A DNA stretch of 64,000 nt, taken from Candidatus Villigracilis propinquus. Lineage in GTDB: Bacteria; Chloroflexota; Anaerolineae; Anaerolineales; Villigracilaceae. Positions 42,356 to 51,727 of this stretch are shown here, piece after piece; position 1 is the first letter of the stretch, and every line of letters begins with the position of its first letter. Location: positions 248,001 through 312,000 of the forward strand of contig JADKDM010000001.1 of NCBI GenBank assembly GCA_016714565.1, read 5' to 3'. The notes under the pieces are model-generated. The model searched no databases and was not told the DNA's origin. It saw only the letters and a program-made list of their open reading frames with translations. The position numbers and the translations under genes were made by a program.

Positions 42356-43117
42356 TTACTTCTCGAATAACTCCACCAATTGATTGATGTGGACAACACC
42401 ATCAAACCCGCTGAGGCTGCCCTTGCGGACTTCGGCTTTTTCGCCATCCGCATCACCAAGGCAGGAGACGATCACATCACCAGCGCTCACATCCTCTTTT
42501 TCAGTGTAGTGATTGGTGGTGACGATGACGTTCGCGCCCGCAGATTTTGCAGCCGCAAGGCCGTTCTTTGAATCTTCCACCACGATCACTTCATCGGGGC
42601 TGAGCCCAAGTTTGGAAAGAGCCAGGTTGTAAATGGCGGGATCGGGTTTCTTCTTCTCGACCACATCACCAGCCAGCACAACTTCAAACTTGATATCTGC
42701 AAGCGGACCTTCGGTGATGGCTTTCGCCGCCTGTTCGTTGGATGTGGTGCAGATGGCGAGCTTGAGGCCTGCATCCATCGCCTCTTTCATAAACCGATGA
42801 ATGCCCGGGCGAAGGGGCAGTTTGCCAGTCTCGATCAGTTCCACGAACAAGGCCGTCTTGCGCTTGTGCATATCCTTGACGAGAGCATCGATCTCCGCCT
42901 CGGTCAACGGCTTGGAAAAGCCCTTGGTTTGCCAATGCTTCTTCATGCGTTCCTTGCCGCCGCCGACTTGCAGAAGTTCGTGATAATACTCAATATCCCA
43001 TTCGTCGGTGAAACCGAATTCCTTGAATGTCATGTTGAACGAAACACGGTGACCATCCCGTTCGGTGTCGATGATCACGCCGTCCTGGTCAAAGAACACT
43101 GCTTTTATTTTGGACAT
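42356..43117 (-). CDS. HAD-superfamily phosphatase/phosphomutase (CbbY/beta-PGM-like)
   Basis: This 253-residue protein begins KIKAVFFDQDGVIIDTE, the HAD nucleophile loop with both Asp residues. It has a helical cap (about 20-95), the CTTSNEQAAK motif II, a KKKPDPAIY motif III, and VIVVEDSKNGLAAAKSAGA with the metal-binding acids. This layout is typical of CbbY/phosphoglycolate phosphatase or beta-phosphoglucomutase types. I chose ATG 43117 (GGAAGG upstream) because the longer frame reads through a palindromic repeat. Its substrate may be a phosphate made by the neighbouring kinases. Confidence 0.85.
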   Translation of the reverse strand: MSKIKAVFFDQDGVIIDTERDGHRVSFNMTFKEFGFTDEWDIEYYHELLQVGGGKERMKKHWQTKGFSKPLTEAEIDALVKDMHKRKTALFVELIETGKLPLRPGIHRFMKEAMDAGLKLAICTTSNEQAAKAITEGPLADIKFEVVLAGDVVEKKKPDPAIYNLALSKLGLSPDEVIVVEDSKNGLAAAKSAGANVIVTTNHYTEKEDVSAGDVIVSCLGDADGEKAEVRKGSLSGFDGVVHINQLVELFEK

Positions 43118-43130
43118 ATTTACCTTCCCC

Positions 43131-43251
43131 GTCATTGCGAGGAGGGTGCTCTTCCCGATACCATCCCGAATGTTCTTATCGGGACGAAGCAATCTCGTTC
43201 ATTATGTAGAGATTGCTTCGGGCGTAGAACAAGAGCGCCCTCGCAATGACG
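43131..43251. repeat. Palindromic dispersed repeat, family A, copy 2
   Basis: The outer arms GTCATTGCGAGG and CTCGCAATGAC and inner arms GAAGCAATCTC and GAGATTGCTTC are the same as at 685-779. An extra CCCGATA/TATCGGG stem sits in the left half. Confidence 0.8.
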
Positions 43252-43261
43252 AAATGTCTTA

Positions 43262-44368
43262 TTATTTTTTCACACCAAAGAATTCAAGCACGGTGTTGAC
43301 GAAGAGTTCGTTCTCTTCCTTGGAACCAATGGTCACACGGAACCAGCCATCGGAGCCGTACTTCTTGCTCTCGCCGCGCAAAATGATGCCCTTGGTTTCA
43401 GCATACGCCAGCACTTCCTTGCCGGTCTTGCCGGTTTCGCCGCAATCAAAGAGGATGTAATTGGCTTTGGAGTGCATCACATAGAAACCGGGGATCACTT
43501 CCAATGACTTGGTAATGAAGTCCACCGCATCGTTGTTGAACTTGACGCGCTCCGCAAGGCCTTCGGTGTCTTCAAAGGCAGCGAGGGCAGCCCACATGGG
43601 GATGGTACCCACGTTCCACGGAAGAAGGGAGCCAGCAACCTGCTTGAGGGTGTCTTCGTGGGCAATAGTGTAACCGAAGCGCATACCAGCCAATCCGTAC
43701 GCCTTGGACATTGTACGGGTGATGAACACGTTCTTGTACTTCTTGGTCAATTCGGTTTGCGACTTGCCCAAACCTGCATATTCGATGTAGGCTTCATCCA
43801 CAACCAACGGAATGCCCAACTTGGCGAACGGCTCAAAATGCTGTGGATCCATGAAGTTGCCGCTGGGGTTGTTGGGGTTCGGGATGACGATGATCTTGGT
43901 TTTGTCGGTGACGGCGTTCATGAGGGCTTCGTGATCGTATTGGAGCTTGTGATCCTTGTAGATCATCGGCACAGAGACCATCTTTGCGCCAAGCAGTGTT
44001 CCGCGCAATCCGTAAATACCAAAGCAGGGGGTATGCTGAATGACTTCATCACCGGGCTGAATGAACATGCGGAAGATGTTATCGTACACTTCGCTGGAGC
44101 CGTTGCCGATCATCACATTCTGCGGACCAGCCACGCCGTTGATCTCGGCGATCTTGCTGCGGACAACCAAACCCTGGTCGGGGTAGCGATTGGTCATCTT
44201 GGCATATTTGAACATTGCCTCCAACACTTTCTCGGAAGGGGGCAGGGGATTTTCATTGGACATCATGCGGTGCAGTTCGGGCTTGCGCCATGCCAATTCA
44301 ATGTGATCCGAAATGTACATCGGGATGCCCTTAACCCACGGGGCGTAGTATTCTTCGATATTTTTCAT
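43262..44368 (-). CDS. HisC-like class I/II aminotransferase
   Basis: This 368-residue PLP enzyme has MSNENPLPPSEKVLEAM near the N terminus, IGNGSSEVYDNIFRMF, IPNPNNPSGNFM, VVDEAYIEYAG, and the lysine loop TRTMSKAYGLAGMRFGY. The closest pattern is histidinol-phosphate aminotransferase, and the same fold includes CobD-like threonine-phosphate decarboxylases. No other his genes are nearby. Next to an aldolase and a HAD phosphatase it may instead act on a phosphorylated amino substrate. Confidence 0.85.
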   Translation of the reverse strand: MKNIEEYYAPWVKGIPMYISDHIELAWRKPELHRMMSNENPLPPSEKVLEAMFKYAKMTNRYPDQGLVVRSKIAEINGVAGPQNVMIGNGSSEVYDNIFRMFIQPGDEVIQHTPCFGIYGLRGTLLGAKMVSVPMIYKDHKLQYDHEALMNAVTDKTKIIVIPNPNNPSGNFMDPQHFEPFAKLGIPLVVDEAYIEYAGLGKSQTELTKKYKNVFITRTMSKAYGLAGMRFGYTIAHEDTLKQVAGSLLPWNVGTIPMWAALAAFEDTEGLAERVKFNNDAVDFITKSLEVIPGFYVMHSKANYILFDCGETGKTGKEVLAYAETKGIILRGESKKYGSDGWFRVTIGSKEENELFVNTVLEFFGVKK

Positions 44369-44402
44369 TTGTTGGTTCTCCTAAGTTTTTTATGTTTGAT
44401 CC

Positions 44403-44453
44403 GGTGGTCTCGATACGCCCTTCACAAAGAACGCTCAGGGCTACTCGACCACC
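44403..44453. repeat. Palindromic dispersed repeat, family B, copy 3
   Basis: The arms are GGTGGTCTCGATACG and CTACTCGACCACC, lying between the aldolase stop and the aminotransferase start. Confidence 0.8.
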
Positions 44454-44468
44454 GATTACTTTTGGAAC

Positions 44469-45344
44469 TTACGCCTTGCCTTCACAGCCCAGCTTGTCCA
44501 TCCAGTGCATCACGGCCTTGCGGGTCGCATCGCGGACGAAGACATCCAGTTTGCCGGGATCATATTCATCGCGGTGGGCGCTGAGGTATTCCCATTTTGC
44601 ATCGAGCAGGGTGTGCTTCAACTCGGTGGAGACGTTGAACTTCGCACCGCCAGCCGCAAGCAGCTTGGCAACATAGTCATCGGGCAATCCCGTTCCGCCG
44701 TGGACGACGAGCGGAGTCTTAATCCCATTGCTGTTCAACATCTTGTGGATGATGGCCATGCGCTCGAAATCGATCTTCGGATTTTTGGTCTTGTACACGC
44801 CGTGTGCGGTACCGATAGCAGGGGCAAAGATATCTACGCCGGTGCGTTCCACGAATTCAACAGACTGTTCGGGGTTCGCTAATTGCGCTTCATCTTCCGC
44901 GACCTTGATCTGGTCTTCCACGCCGCCCACGGTTCCCAACTCGCCTTCCACAGAGATGCCGCCGATGGCATGGCAGTAATCCACCACTTCCTTGGTCTGG
45001 CGGATGTTCTCTTCATAGGACTGCTTTGAAGCGTCGATCATGATGTTGGTGTAACCGGCATCCGCGCACTTCTTGCAGTAGTCCACGCTGGTAGAGTGAT
45101 CGAGGTGTAAACATACCGGCACGGGCGCAGATTCGGCCAGTGTGCGGTAGATGTTCACCATCATTTGAGTGCCCAAAAATTGCGAGGGCTTGACGGAGGT
45201 TTGAACGATGACGGGGGTTCGCTTTTCAATAGCCGCATCGATCACGGCTTCAAATTGGACCAGGTCAGTGACGTTGAACGCGCCGACTGCCCAGCCTTCT
45301 TTTGCCGCAGGGATCATGATTTCTTTTGCATTTACGATAGACAT
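44469..45344 (-). CDS. Class II (zinc) ketose-bisphosphate aldolase
   Basis: This 291-residue protein has the class II aldolase set: AVGAFNVTDLVQFEAVIDAA, CLHLDHSTSVDYC (Asp and zinc His), MIDASKQSYEENI, EGELGTVGGVED, GTAHGVYK (zinc His) and LVVHGGTGLPDD. It cleaves or forms fructose 1,6-bisphosphate, or a related ketose bisphosphate such as tagatose 1,6-bisphosphate. The sequence alone does not decide between FbaA and GatY/KbaY roles. It is upstream of the HisC-like aminotransferase and downstream of lgt. Confidence 0.88.
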   Translation of the reverse strand: MSIVNAKEIMIPAAKEGWAVGAFNVTDLVQFEAVIDAAIEKRTPVIVQTSVKPSQFLGTQMMVNIYRTLAESAPVPVCLHLDHSTSVDYCKKCADAGYTNIMIDASKQSYEENIRQTKEVVDYCHAIGGISVEGELGTVGGVEDQIKVAEDEAQLANPEQSVEFVERTGVDIFAPAIGTAHGVYKTKNPKIDFERMAIIHKMLNSNGIKTPLVVHGGTGLPDDYVAKLLAAGGAKFNVSTELKHTLLDAKWEYLSAHRDEYDPGKLDVFVRDATRKAVMHWMDKLGCEGKA

Positions 45345-45405
45345 TTTATTCTCCTTCGTTTTTATTTACAGATTATGAAAGAACGGATCTTTCCATATTC
45401 ACAGG

Positions 45406-46215
45406 TTAATTAACGTCAGGCTTCGGCGTGCGGTGCCGCCACCATAAAGCCGCCGCGGATACAATCGCCACCACTGCCATAAAAGTTTGATTGGCATTGA
45501 CTCCTGCTACTTGCGCAGCATCGAGCCTCAAAAAGTCCAGGAAGAAGCGTGCGGTGGGGTAGAGGGCCAAATACACGAGGAACACATCGCCGTGTTTGAG
45601 TTTGTCTGCAAAGCGGCGCGTGATCCATATCAAAAAGAACATGTTCGCAACACTGAAAAGGGCTTCATACGCAAAGAGAGGATGGTAGTACTCGACCGTT
45701 TCAAAGCTGCTTAGGCGGTGCGCCGGGTCGATGTACAATTTCCACGGGAGATTCGTTGGCGCGCCATAGAGTTCCTGGTTGAAGAAGTTACCCCAGCGCC
45801 CAATGGCCTGTCCAAGCGCAAGACCTGGCGCCGCAATATCGGCCCATTCTGCAAAGATCAGGTTGCGTTTGCGCGCATAGAAAAAGAGCACAACTGCGCC
45901 GCCGATGACCGCGCCGGGAATTCCCAGGCCGCCTTTCCATATAGACAGGGCCTCGATGGGATGCGTGAGGTAAAAGGCCGTTGTGCGTCCCGCTGCCACG
46001 GAGGAAGGCGATGGCGTGAGGATATGCCACAGGCGCGCTCCAAGGATTCCGCCAACGATCAAATAGATCAGTAGGTCCCAAACGATTTCAGGATCATGCC
46101 CGCGGCGTTTCGCTTCGCGCCATGCAAGCAGGCCGCCCAGAAAGGCGCCTGACATCAGGATGATGCCATAGAACCGTACATATAGTGGCCCGATCGAAAA
46201 TCCGTCAATTCCCAT
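45406..46215 (-). CDS. lgt: Prolipoprotein diacylglyceryl transferase
   Basis: This 269-residue membrane protein has the Lgt signature GQAIGRWGNFFNQELYG and VRFYGIILMSGAFLGGLLAWREA, with HPLFAYEALF in the later part. It adds diacylglycerol to the lipobox cysteine of lipoproteins, which this window encodes in several copies. I chose ATG 46215 over TTG 46236 because the AGGAG at 46231-46227 lies inside the longer version and is well spaced to the ATG. Confidence 0.95.
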   Translation of the reverse strand: MGIDGFSIGPLYVRFYGIILMSGAFLGGLLAWREAKRRGHDPEIVWDLLIYLIVGGILGARLWHILTPSPSSVAAGRTTAFYLTHPIEALSIWKGGLGIPGAVIGGAVVLFFYARKRNLIFAEWADIAAPGLALGQAIGRWGNFFNQELYGAPTNLPWKLYIDPAHRLSSFETVEYYHPLFAYEALFSVANMFFLIWITRRFADKLKHGDVFLVYLALYPTARFFLDFLRLDAAQVAGVNANQTFMAVVAIVSAAALWWRHRTPKPDVN

Positions 46216-46284
46216 AAACAGTGTTGCTCCTAACAATTTGATTTTGAAGAATGAAAGAAGATTTTATCCTTCATTCTTCATTTT

Positions 46285-47223
46285 TTACTTTCCTTTTTTA
46301 CCTACATCCTTCAGCCACTCTTCCCAGCGGAAGTCCGTCACATGCTGGCGGAAGCGCCCAAACCACAAGTCGGCGTATCCCTGGAAATCCTCCTCCAGTT
46401 TCGAGATGCCTGTTTGCGTGGTGCCCCACATGGCCTCATGCAGTTCAGACATCGGCCACATGATGCGCAGGCGTGCGTACTGCTTGTCTGTCACTTCGCC
46501 GAAATATTCATACAGGAAGGTATCCACCTGCTCTTCATTCAAACGGTGATGGTGTGAGAAGTTGCCCAGGTCGAAGAAGATATCGCCCATGCCCGCGTAT
46601 TCCCAATCCAGCAGGCGGATCTCGCCAATGTCTCCGGCCACTTCCTCATCCAGCCAGTTCAGGTTCAACAGGTCGTTGTGAGTGGGGGTCGGAATGTACG
46701 GGTCTTTCAACAAGGCCTTTTCCGCTTCACGCATTTTTTTCATGATGAAGTCCCAATCGTGCGGGAACTTCGCGTTATTACTTTTTGAAACCTTCGTCAG
46801 CATTTCCACGCGGCGGAAAACATTGAACTCGCCTTTCAACTTTGGCGCATTCCTGTGGAACAGGCGCAGCTTCTTTGCCACGCGCGCAAGATAATCAGGC
46901 TTCACAATATCTTCGGGCATGATGCGCTTGCCGGTGATAAAGCGGGTAACAATGTAGCCCTCGGGTTCAATAAAATAAACCACTTCAGGCGCAATGCCCA
47001 ACTGCCCGGCTGCATAATTCGCGGCGTATTCCACATCCCGTTTAATTCCCAGTTGATCTGTACCTTCCCCGGCCAGGCGGATCACATAGGAACGTCCATC
47101 AGCGTCGATCTTGAAGTTCAAATTGGTAATACCGCCGCTCAAAGGGGTCTTCTTTATGTTCTTTGAGTCTTTCAGAAACGGTACTTTTGCAATGGCTTTA
47201 TCGATAGCGAGTGTCATGGTCAT
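46285..47223 (-). CDS. Choline/ethanolamine kinase-like phosphotransferase (APH fold)
   Basis: This 312-residue protein has LSGGITNLNFKIDADGRSYVIRLAG, the nucleotide loop of choline kinases. PTPTHNDLLNLNWL is the Brenner motif with the catalytic Asp, and RLLDWEYAGMGDIFFDLGNFS is the metal-binding motif. Proteins of this type phosphorylate choline, ethanolamine or similar amino alcohols. It lies close to a DMGDH-like flavoprotein and an amino acid permease, which fits use of choline-related amines. I chose ATG 47223 because GGAAGG is well spaced before it. Confidence 0.85.
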   Translation of the reverse strand: MTMTLAIDKAIAKVPFLKDSKNIKKTPLSGGITNLNFKIDADGRSYVIRLAGEGTDQLGIKRDVEYAANYAAGQLGIAPEVVYFIEPEGYIVTRFITGKRIMPEDIVKPDYLARVAKKLRLFHRNAPKLKGEFNVFRRVEMLTKVSKSNNAKFPHDWDFIMKKMREAEKALLKDPYIPTPTHNDLLNLNWLDEEVAGDIGEIRLLDWEYAGMGDIFFDLGNFSHHHRLNEEQVDTFLYEYFGEVTDKQYARLRIMWPMSELHEAMWGTTQTGISKLEEDFQGYADLWFGRFRQHVTDFRWEEWLKDVGKKGK

Positions 47224-47404
47224 AATATCCTTCCAGGTTTTGTTTGGTTTGGAATCGAACATGGACTTGCTGAATGTGACTTGGGACGGAAAACCTCCTT
47301 GGTGTGGAGAGTGGTCGCACCTTGATTTGTTGGATGGATTTCACCCGACCGATGCGGCGCACCTTATTGAAACGCCTCTTTCTTAATCTCGAACCTGTTC
47401 CTCT

Positions 47405-49837
47405 TTACTGACGAATTCTCTCACCTTTGGCATCCCACAGCACAGCCTGCGTCACCTCTGCGCCGACCTGCTCGCCAAAACACTCAACCTCTAATTTTGT
47501 TCCAGCCTTCGCGTACTCCATCGGGAGATATGCAAAAGCGATGGACTTATTCACTGAATAACCAAACCCGCCCGCAGCCACCCAACTGACAAGTTTTCCG
47601 TCCGCGCGGATGGGTTCCTTGCCGAGCGCGATCGTGCGGTCATCAGCCAGTGTGATGGTGCAAAGTTTTCGTTTGATACCATCCGCCTTCTGTTTCACCA
47701 ACGCATCCTTGCCGATGAAATCAGGCTTGTCCAATTTCACAGCAAAGCCCAGACCCGCTTCATACGGAGTGTAGTCCGGGGAAATCTCACCGCTCCAATA
47801 GCGATAACCCTTCTCGATGCGCAGAGTGTCAATGGCTTTGTAACCACCAGCCACCATGCCCTCAGGTTGCCCCGCTTCCCAGAGCGTATCCCAGAGCCGC
47901 ATTCCATATTCAGAGGGGCAGTAAAACTCCCAGCCCAGCTCTCCTACATACGTTACGCGCGAAGCGATGACAGGGACATCACCCACATTCATTCGCTTGG
48001 AAGTCATATAAGGGAAGGACGCATTCGATACGTCATCCATCGTCACTTTTTCAAGGATCTTGCGAGCCTTGGGACCCCACAAGCCGAGACACACATAATT
48101 GGAGCTGACATCTTCAAGCGTCACTGTGCCATCTTCGGGCATGTTGAGCGAAAGCCAGGACATATCATGCTGACCGAATGCCGTGCCCGTAACAATGAAG
48201 AAGCGGTCTTCCGCAAGGCGGGTGACTGTGAAATCGCATTCGATGCCGCCGCGTTTGTTGAGGCATTGCGTATAGGTAATAGAACCGAGTGGTTGATCCA
48301 TTTCATTGGAGCAGACATAGTTGAGGAATTTCAACGCGCCGGGGCCGCGCACTTCAAATTTGTTGAAGGATGTTTCATCGAAGAGACCGGCATTTTCGCG
48401 GGTCATCAAATGTTCGTGGCCGATGGCACGTGACCAGTTGTGGCGCGCCCAACCGCGTGGTTCATGGCCGTGTGTGGCAAGCTCTTCATATTTTTTGAAC
48501 CAGTTCGGGCGTTCCCAGCCCATCTTCTCGCCGAAGTGGCAGCCGAGATCGCGCAGGCGGTTGTAAGTGGGGGAGGTGCGCACGTTGCGTTTTGACAAAC
48601 GTTCTTCACCGGGGAAGTGGATGTCATAATATTGGGTATAAGTTTCAAAGGTGCGCGCAACCGCATATTCGAGGCTGTTATAGTTGGGGCCAAAGCGGCG
48701 GACGTCCAGACGCCACATATCCCATTCTGGGTTGCCGTCCACGATCCACTCTGCCATCACCTTGCCGATACCGCCTGCTCCAGCGAGGCCGTGCGCACAG
48801 AAAGCGCAAGCCACCCAGAAACCTTTGACAGATGTCGGGCCAAGCAGGAATTCGCCATCGGGCGTGAAGCCTTCGGGGCCGTTCAATAACATTTTCACTT
48901 CGGCAGTTTCCACAGCAGGCACACGGCGGATTGAATTTTCCATCAAGGGGGTAAAGCGTTCCCAATCGGGTTCAAGCAGCTTGAATTTGAAATCACGCGG
49001 GATGCCGTTCATGCCGAAGGTGGCTGGCTGGCGTTCATAGCCGCCCGTCACCAAGCCGCCGACTTCTTCGCGCCAATAGACGAGCAAGTCTGGGTCGCGC
49101 AGGTTGGGGAATTTGCTGGTGACGCCTTCAATGGGCTTGGTCATAATGTAAAGATGCGCCATCGGGATGACCGGCAGACTCAGCCCGACCATTTTTCCGA
49201 TCTCGCGTCCCCACATGCCGGAAGCGTTCACTACAACTTCGGTCTTGATCGTGCCTCTGTTGGTGACTACTTCGCTGACGCGGCCATTTTTCAGATTGAT
49301 CTTTTCAACATTGGTATCGGTGAATATCTTTGCGCCGCGATTCTTTGCGCCGATGGCGAGTGCGTTGGTAAGACCGGTCGGGTCAATGCTGCCGTCGTTG
49401 GGGGTGTAGGCTGCGCCGACCACGCCTTTGATGTCCATCAGCGGGAACATGTCTTGCGCTTCTTTGGCGCTGATCAATTCCATCGGCACACCGAAGGAAT
49501 TGGCCATGCCCACGAGACGTTTGGTCTCTTCCATTCGTTCAGCAGAAGAAGCGAGGCGAATCCCGCCGACCTCGCGCCATGATGTGTCCTGTCCTGTTTC
49601 AGCTTTGAGGCTGCGATACAAGTCCGTGCTGTAGTGCATCATGCGGGTCAGGTTTGCGTCTGAACGCATCTGACCGACCAGTCCCGCTGAATGCCAGGTG
49701 GAGCCTGAAGTTAATTCGTGCCTTTCAAGGACAACAATATCCTTCCACCCCAATTTCGTCAGATGATAGGCGATACTGGCTCCGCCCACGCCTCCGCCGA
49801 TGACAACTGCCTGTGCCTGTGTTGGAAATTCTGACAT
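47405..49837 (-). CDS. DMGDH/sarcosine-dehydrogenase-like flavoprotein (DAO + GcvT), copy 1
   Basis: This 810-residue protein has an N-terminal FAD-dependent DAO domain (GGGVGG at 14-19, and GSTWHSAG with His 49, the residue that binds FAD covalently in mammalian DMGDH). A C-terminal GcvT-like folate domain (about 430-800) carries LNKRGGIECDFTVTRL, LGLWGPKARKIL, GELGWEFYCP and GFAVKLDKPDFIGKDAL. Such enzymes remove an N-methyl group from dimethylglycine or sarcosine and pass it to tetrahydrofolate. A paralogue of the same length lies at 51761-54190. Confidence 0.88.
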   Translation of the reverse strand: MSEFPTQAQAVVIGGGVGGASIAYHLTKLGWKDIVVLERHELTSGSTWHSAGLVGQMRSDANLTRMMHYSTDLYRSLKAETGQDTSWREVGGIRLASSAERMEETKRLVGMANSFGVPMELISAKEAQDMFPLMDIKGVVGAAYTPNDGSIDPTGLTNALAIGAKNRGAKIFTDTNVEKINLKNGRVSEVVTNRGTIKTEVVVNASGMWGREIGKMVGLSLPVIPMAHLYIMTKPIEGVTSKFPNLRDPDLLVYWREEVGGLVTGGYERQPATFGMNGIPRDFKFKLLEPDWERFTPLMENSIRRVPAVETAEVKMLLNGPEGFTPDGEFLLGPTSVKGFWVACAFCAHGLAGAGGIGKVMAEWIVDGNPEWDMWRLDVRRFGPNYNSLEYAVARTFETYTQYYDIHFPGEERLSKRNVRTSPTYNRLRDLGCHFGEKMGWERPNWFKKYEELATHGHEPRGWARHNWSRAIGHEHLMTRENAGLFDETSFNKFEVRGPGALKFLNYVCSNEMDQPLGSITYTQCLNKRGGIECDFTVTRLAEDRFFIVTGTAFGQHDMSWLSLNMPEDGTVTLEDVSSNYVCLGLWGPKARKILEKVTMDDVSNASFPYMTSKRMNVGDVPVIASRVTYVGELGWEFYCPSEYGMRLWDTLWEAGQPEGMVAGGYKAIDTLRIEKGYRYWSGEISPDYTPYEAGLGFAVKLDKPDFIGKDALVKQKADGIKRKLCTITLADDRTIALGKEPIRADGKLVSWVAAGGFGYSVNKSIAFAYLPMEYAKAGTKLEVECFGEQVGAEVTQAVLWDAKGERIRQ

Positions 49838-49897
49838 GTTATATCTCCTGATTTTGGAGAACCTCGGAAGAGAACTTCCGCCCTCCAGGAAAATGTA

Positions 49898-49922
49898 AAG
49901 GTATTGCGCTTTGCAATACCTT
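49898..49922 (-). terminator. Terminator of the CBS-domain gene
   Basis: A 10-base stem (AAGGTATTGC/GCAATACCTT) with a 5-base loop starts 15 bases past the CBS gene stop. On the minus strand it is followed by TTACATTTT. Confidence 0.7.
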
Positions 49923-49936
49923 GGGAATTCAATGCC

Positions 49937-50749
49937 TTATTGTTGCTGCCAGATGGAATCTGGCCTTGCCATTTCTGCCACAATATCAAATGTTGAAATC
50001 GCGCCGAGAGGGAAGGCGTCCGGGTCTTCCTTGTCGATTACCACCAGCCTGTGGTAATGGTTTTGGATCATCATATCCGCCGCTTCACGCAGGCTGGCGT
50101 GAATGTCAATGGTGAGTGCGGGGTGCATCACATCGCGGACGAGAACATTTTCAGCCACACCTTCTTTCACAAATCGCAGCAGGTCGTGTCCGCTCACTAC
50201 GCCAAGGATCTTCCCCTTTGCATCCACTACCAGCACCGAGCGCCAGCCTGAGGAAGTCATTGCGTATGCGGCTGACGCCACTGGGGTTTTTCCGCGACAC
50301 ACCAATATGGCGTGAGACATCACATCCTTAACCGTCTCGCGTTTGGATTTGATCTCATCTGCTATGCTGGCAACAAAATCGGACAATGAAATAATGCCCA
50401 CTGGTTTTTCATTTTCAGTCACCAGAAAGCGGCTGACCTTTTTTTCGATGAACTGATCAACTGCCGCAGGGAGGGGAATGTTTGCATCAATGGAATCAAC
50501 TGGATGCGACATAATATCCGAAGCGATCAATTTTTTCATGACGGTCAAACTTTCAGAATCGGAGGAAAGCCATTCGCCAGCCATCAAGTCAAAATCTGTA
50601 ATGACGCCCATGATGCGCCCATCGCGGTCTGTTACAAAAAGCGCGTGTACCTTATGCTGGTTAAGCAGGATCGCCACCCGTCCCAGTGAAGCGGTGGGTT
50701 TGCAGGTGATGATGCCAGGATGCATGAGGTCTTTTACAAGTTTTGTCAT
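49937..50749 (-). CDS. Protein with four CBS domains
   Basis: This 270-residue protein is made of four CBS motifs in two Bateman pairs. They are visible as VKDLMHPGIITCKP, ASDIMSHPVDSIDA, VKDVMSHAILVCRG and VRDVMHPALTIDIH, each followed by a GVI/GVV-type strand and a D-rich turn. Bateman modules bind adenine nucleotides and sense energy state. There is no attached enzyme domain, so it probably regulates a partner. I chose ATG 50749 (GGAG upstream). It is divergent from the DeoR-type regulator. Confidence 0.88.
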   Translation of the reverse strand: MTKLVKDLMHPGIITCKPTASLGRVAILLNQHKVHALFVTDRDGRIMGVITDFDLMAGEWLSSDSESLTVMKKLIASDIMSHPVDSIDANIPLPAAVDQFIEKKVSRFLVTENEKPVGIISLSDFVASIADEIKSKRETVKDVMSHAILVCRGKTPVASAAYAMTSSGWRSVLVVDAKGKILGVVSGHDLLRFVKEGVAENVLVRDVMHPALTIDIHASLREAADMMIQNHYHRLVVIDKEDPDAFPLGAISTFDIVAEMARPDSIWQQQ

Positions 50750-50858
50750 TGATGCTCCAAAATAAAAAGACCTTAAAGGAAATCCATTTGTTTTCAAAAA
50801 CCTTTAGGGTCTGCCTTATGAAAGGAAGTGAACGAATTATAATGAAAAATTCAAAAAC

Positions 50859-50887
50859 TTGCAAATTCCTTCAAATTCTTATATAAT
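50859..50887 (+). promoter_or_regulatory. Sigma70-type promoter, probably leaderless
   Basis: TTGCAA (50859-50864) and a perfect TATAAT (50882-50887) are 17 bases apart. The ATG at 50895 is 7 bases after the -10 box and has no Shine-Dalgarno sequence. Confidence 0.65.
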
Positions 50888-50894
50888 CTTCCAG

Positions 50895-51689
50895 ATGGGT
50901 AAACCCCTTATTCCAGCTCAACGCCGTGAACGAATTCAAGAATATCTTGCCCTCCATCAAATTGTGCGTACCGCCGATTTGATGGATTTGCTTGAAACCT
51001 CGGAGGCAACCGTTCGCCGCGACCTTGAATGGCTGGAACAAAAGGGAATTTTGGAGCGCACGCATGGGGGGGCGATATTAAATCAGCGTGTGATCTTTGA
51101 ACAGGAATACCAGCAGCGCGCACAACACTTTCCTGAAGAAAAAAGAATCATCGGTGAACTCGCCGCTTCGCTTATTGAAGAAGGCGATATTGTTTTTATC
51201 AACAGTGGCACGACAGCCACGCAAGTTCTTCAACATATTCGCCGTGATTCACGAATCACGGTTTTTACGAACAACGTCAATGCCGCTTTGGAACTCGGCG
51301 ACCCGGGCTTTCACTACTATTTTACCGGAGGCGAGTTCCAGTCACGTTCCAATTCTTTAGCGGGCCGCTTCGCACTGGACAATTTGAATCTGGTCTATGC
51401 CAATAAGGTGATCCTTGGCGTTGATGGAATCTCCTTAAAGCACGGTTGCACTGTGCCGACGAATGCCGAAGCCGAAGTGGTGCGCAGAATGATAGATCGC
51501 ACAAAAGGCCAGGTGATCGTTGTGGCAGATCACAGCAAGTGGGGGGCGGTGTCAAACTTTCCTGTGGCAAGCATTGATGAAGTGGATAAGTTCGTGACCG
51601 ATGAAGGCTTTGGAAAATCTGCCATAGGAGACTTGGCGGAACATTCAGTGGAAACGTTGATCGCGAAGAACGTAAACATAAACACTTAA
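50895..51689 (+). CDS. DeoR-family transcriptional regulator
   Basis: This 264-residue protein has the DeoR N-terminal helix-turn-helix (RRERIQEYLALHQIVRTADLMDLLETSEATVRRDLEWLEQKGILERTHGGA). The sugar-phosphate sensor domain has INSGTTATQVLQHI, TNNVNAALEL, VILGVDGISLKHGCTVPT and VVADHSKWG. DeoR proteins respond to phosphorylated sugars or polyols. I chose ATG 50895 because the longer frame would begin upstream of the promoter -10 box. It leads the plus-strand catabolic genes, and a 14-base palindrome lies between it and the next gene. Confidence 0.92.
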   Translation: MGKPLIPAQRRERIQEYLALHQIVRTADLMDLLETSEATVRRDLEWLEQKGILERTHGGAILNQRVIFEQEYQQRAQHFPEEKRIIGELAASLIEEGDIVFINSGTTATQVLQHIRRDSRITVFTNNVNAALELGDPGFHYYFTGGEFQSRSNSLAGRFALDNLNLVYANKVILGVDGISLKHGCTVPTNAEAEVVRRMIDRTKGQVIVVADHSKWGAVSNFPVASIDEVDKFVTDEGFGKSAIGDLAEHSVETLIAKNVNINT

Positions 51690-51693
51690 GAAC

Positions 51694-51727
51694 GTAAACA
51701 TGTATACGTAAATGTATACATGTTTAC
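51694..51727. promoter_or_regulatory. Perfect palindrome upstream of the second DMGDH-like gene
   Basis: Arms GTAAACATGTATAC and GTATACATGTTTAC (14 bases, spacer 6) sit 34 bases before ATG 51761. The site looks like an operator, possibly for the adjacent DeoR regulator. There is no T run, so a terminator role is less likely. Further GTATAC/GTGTAC half-sites follow up to 51750. Confidence 0.6.

Noticed and set aside
43118..43192. N-terminal extension of the HAD protein
   Set aside because: It reads through a family A repeat. ATG 43117 has a good ribosome site and places the Asp loop at the usual distance from the N terminus.
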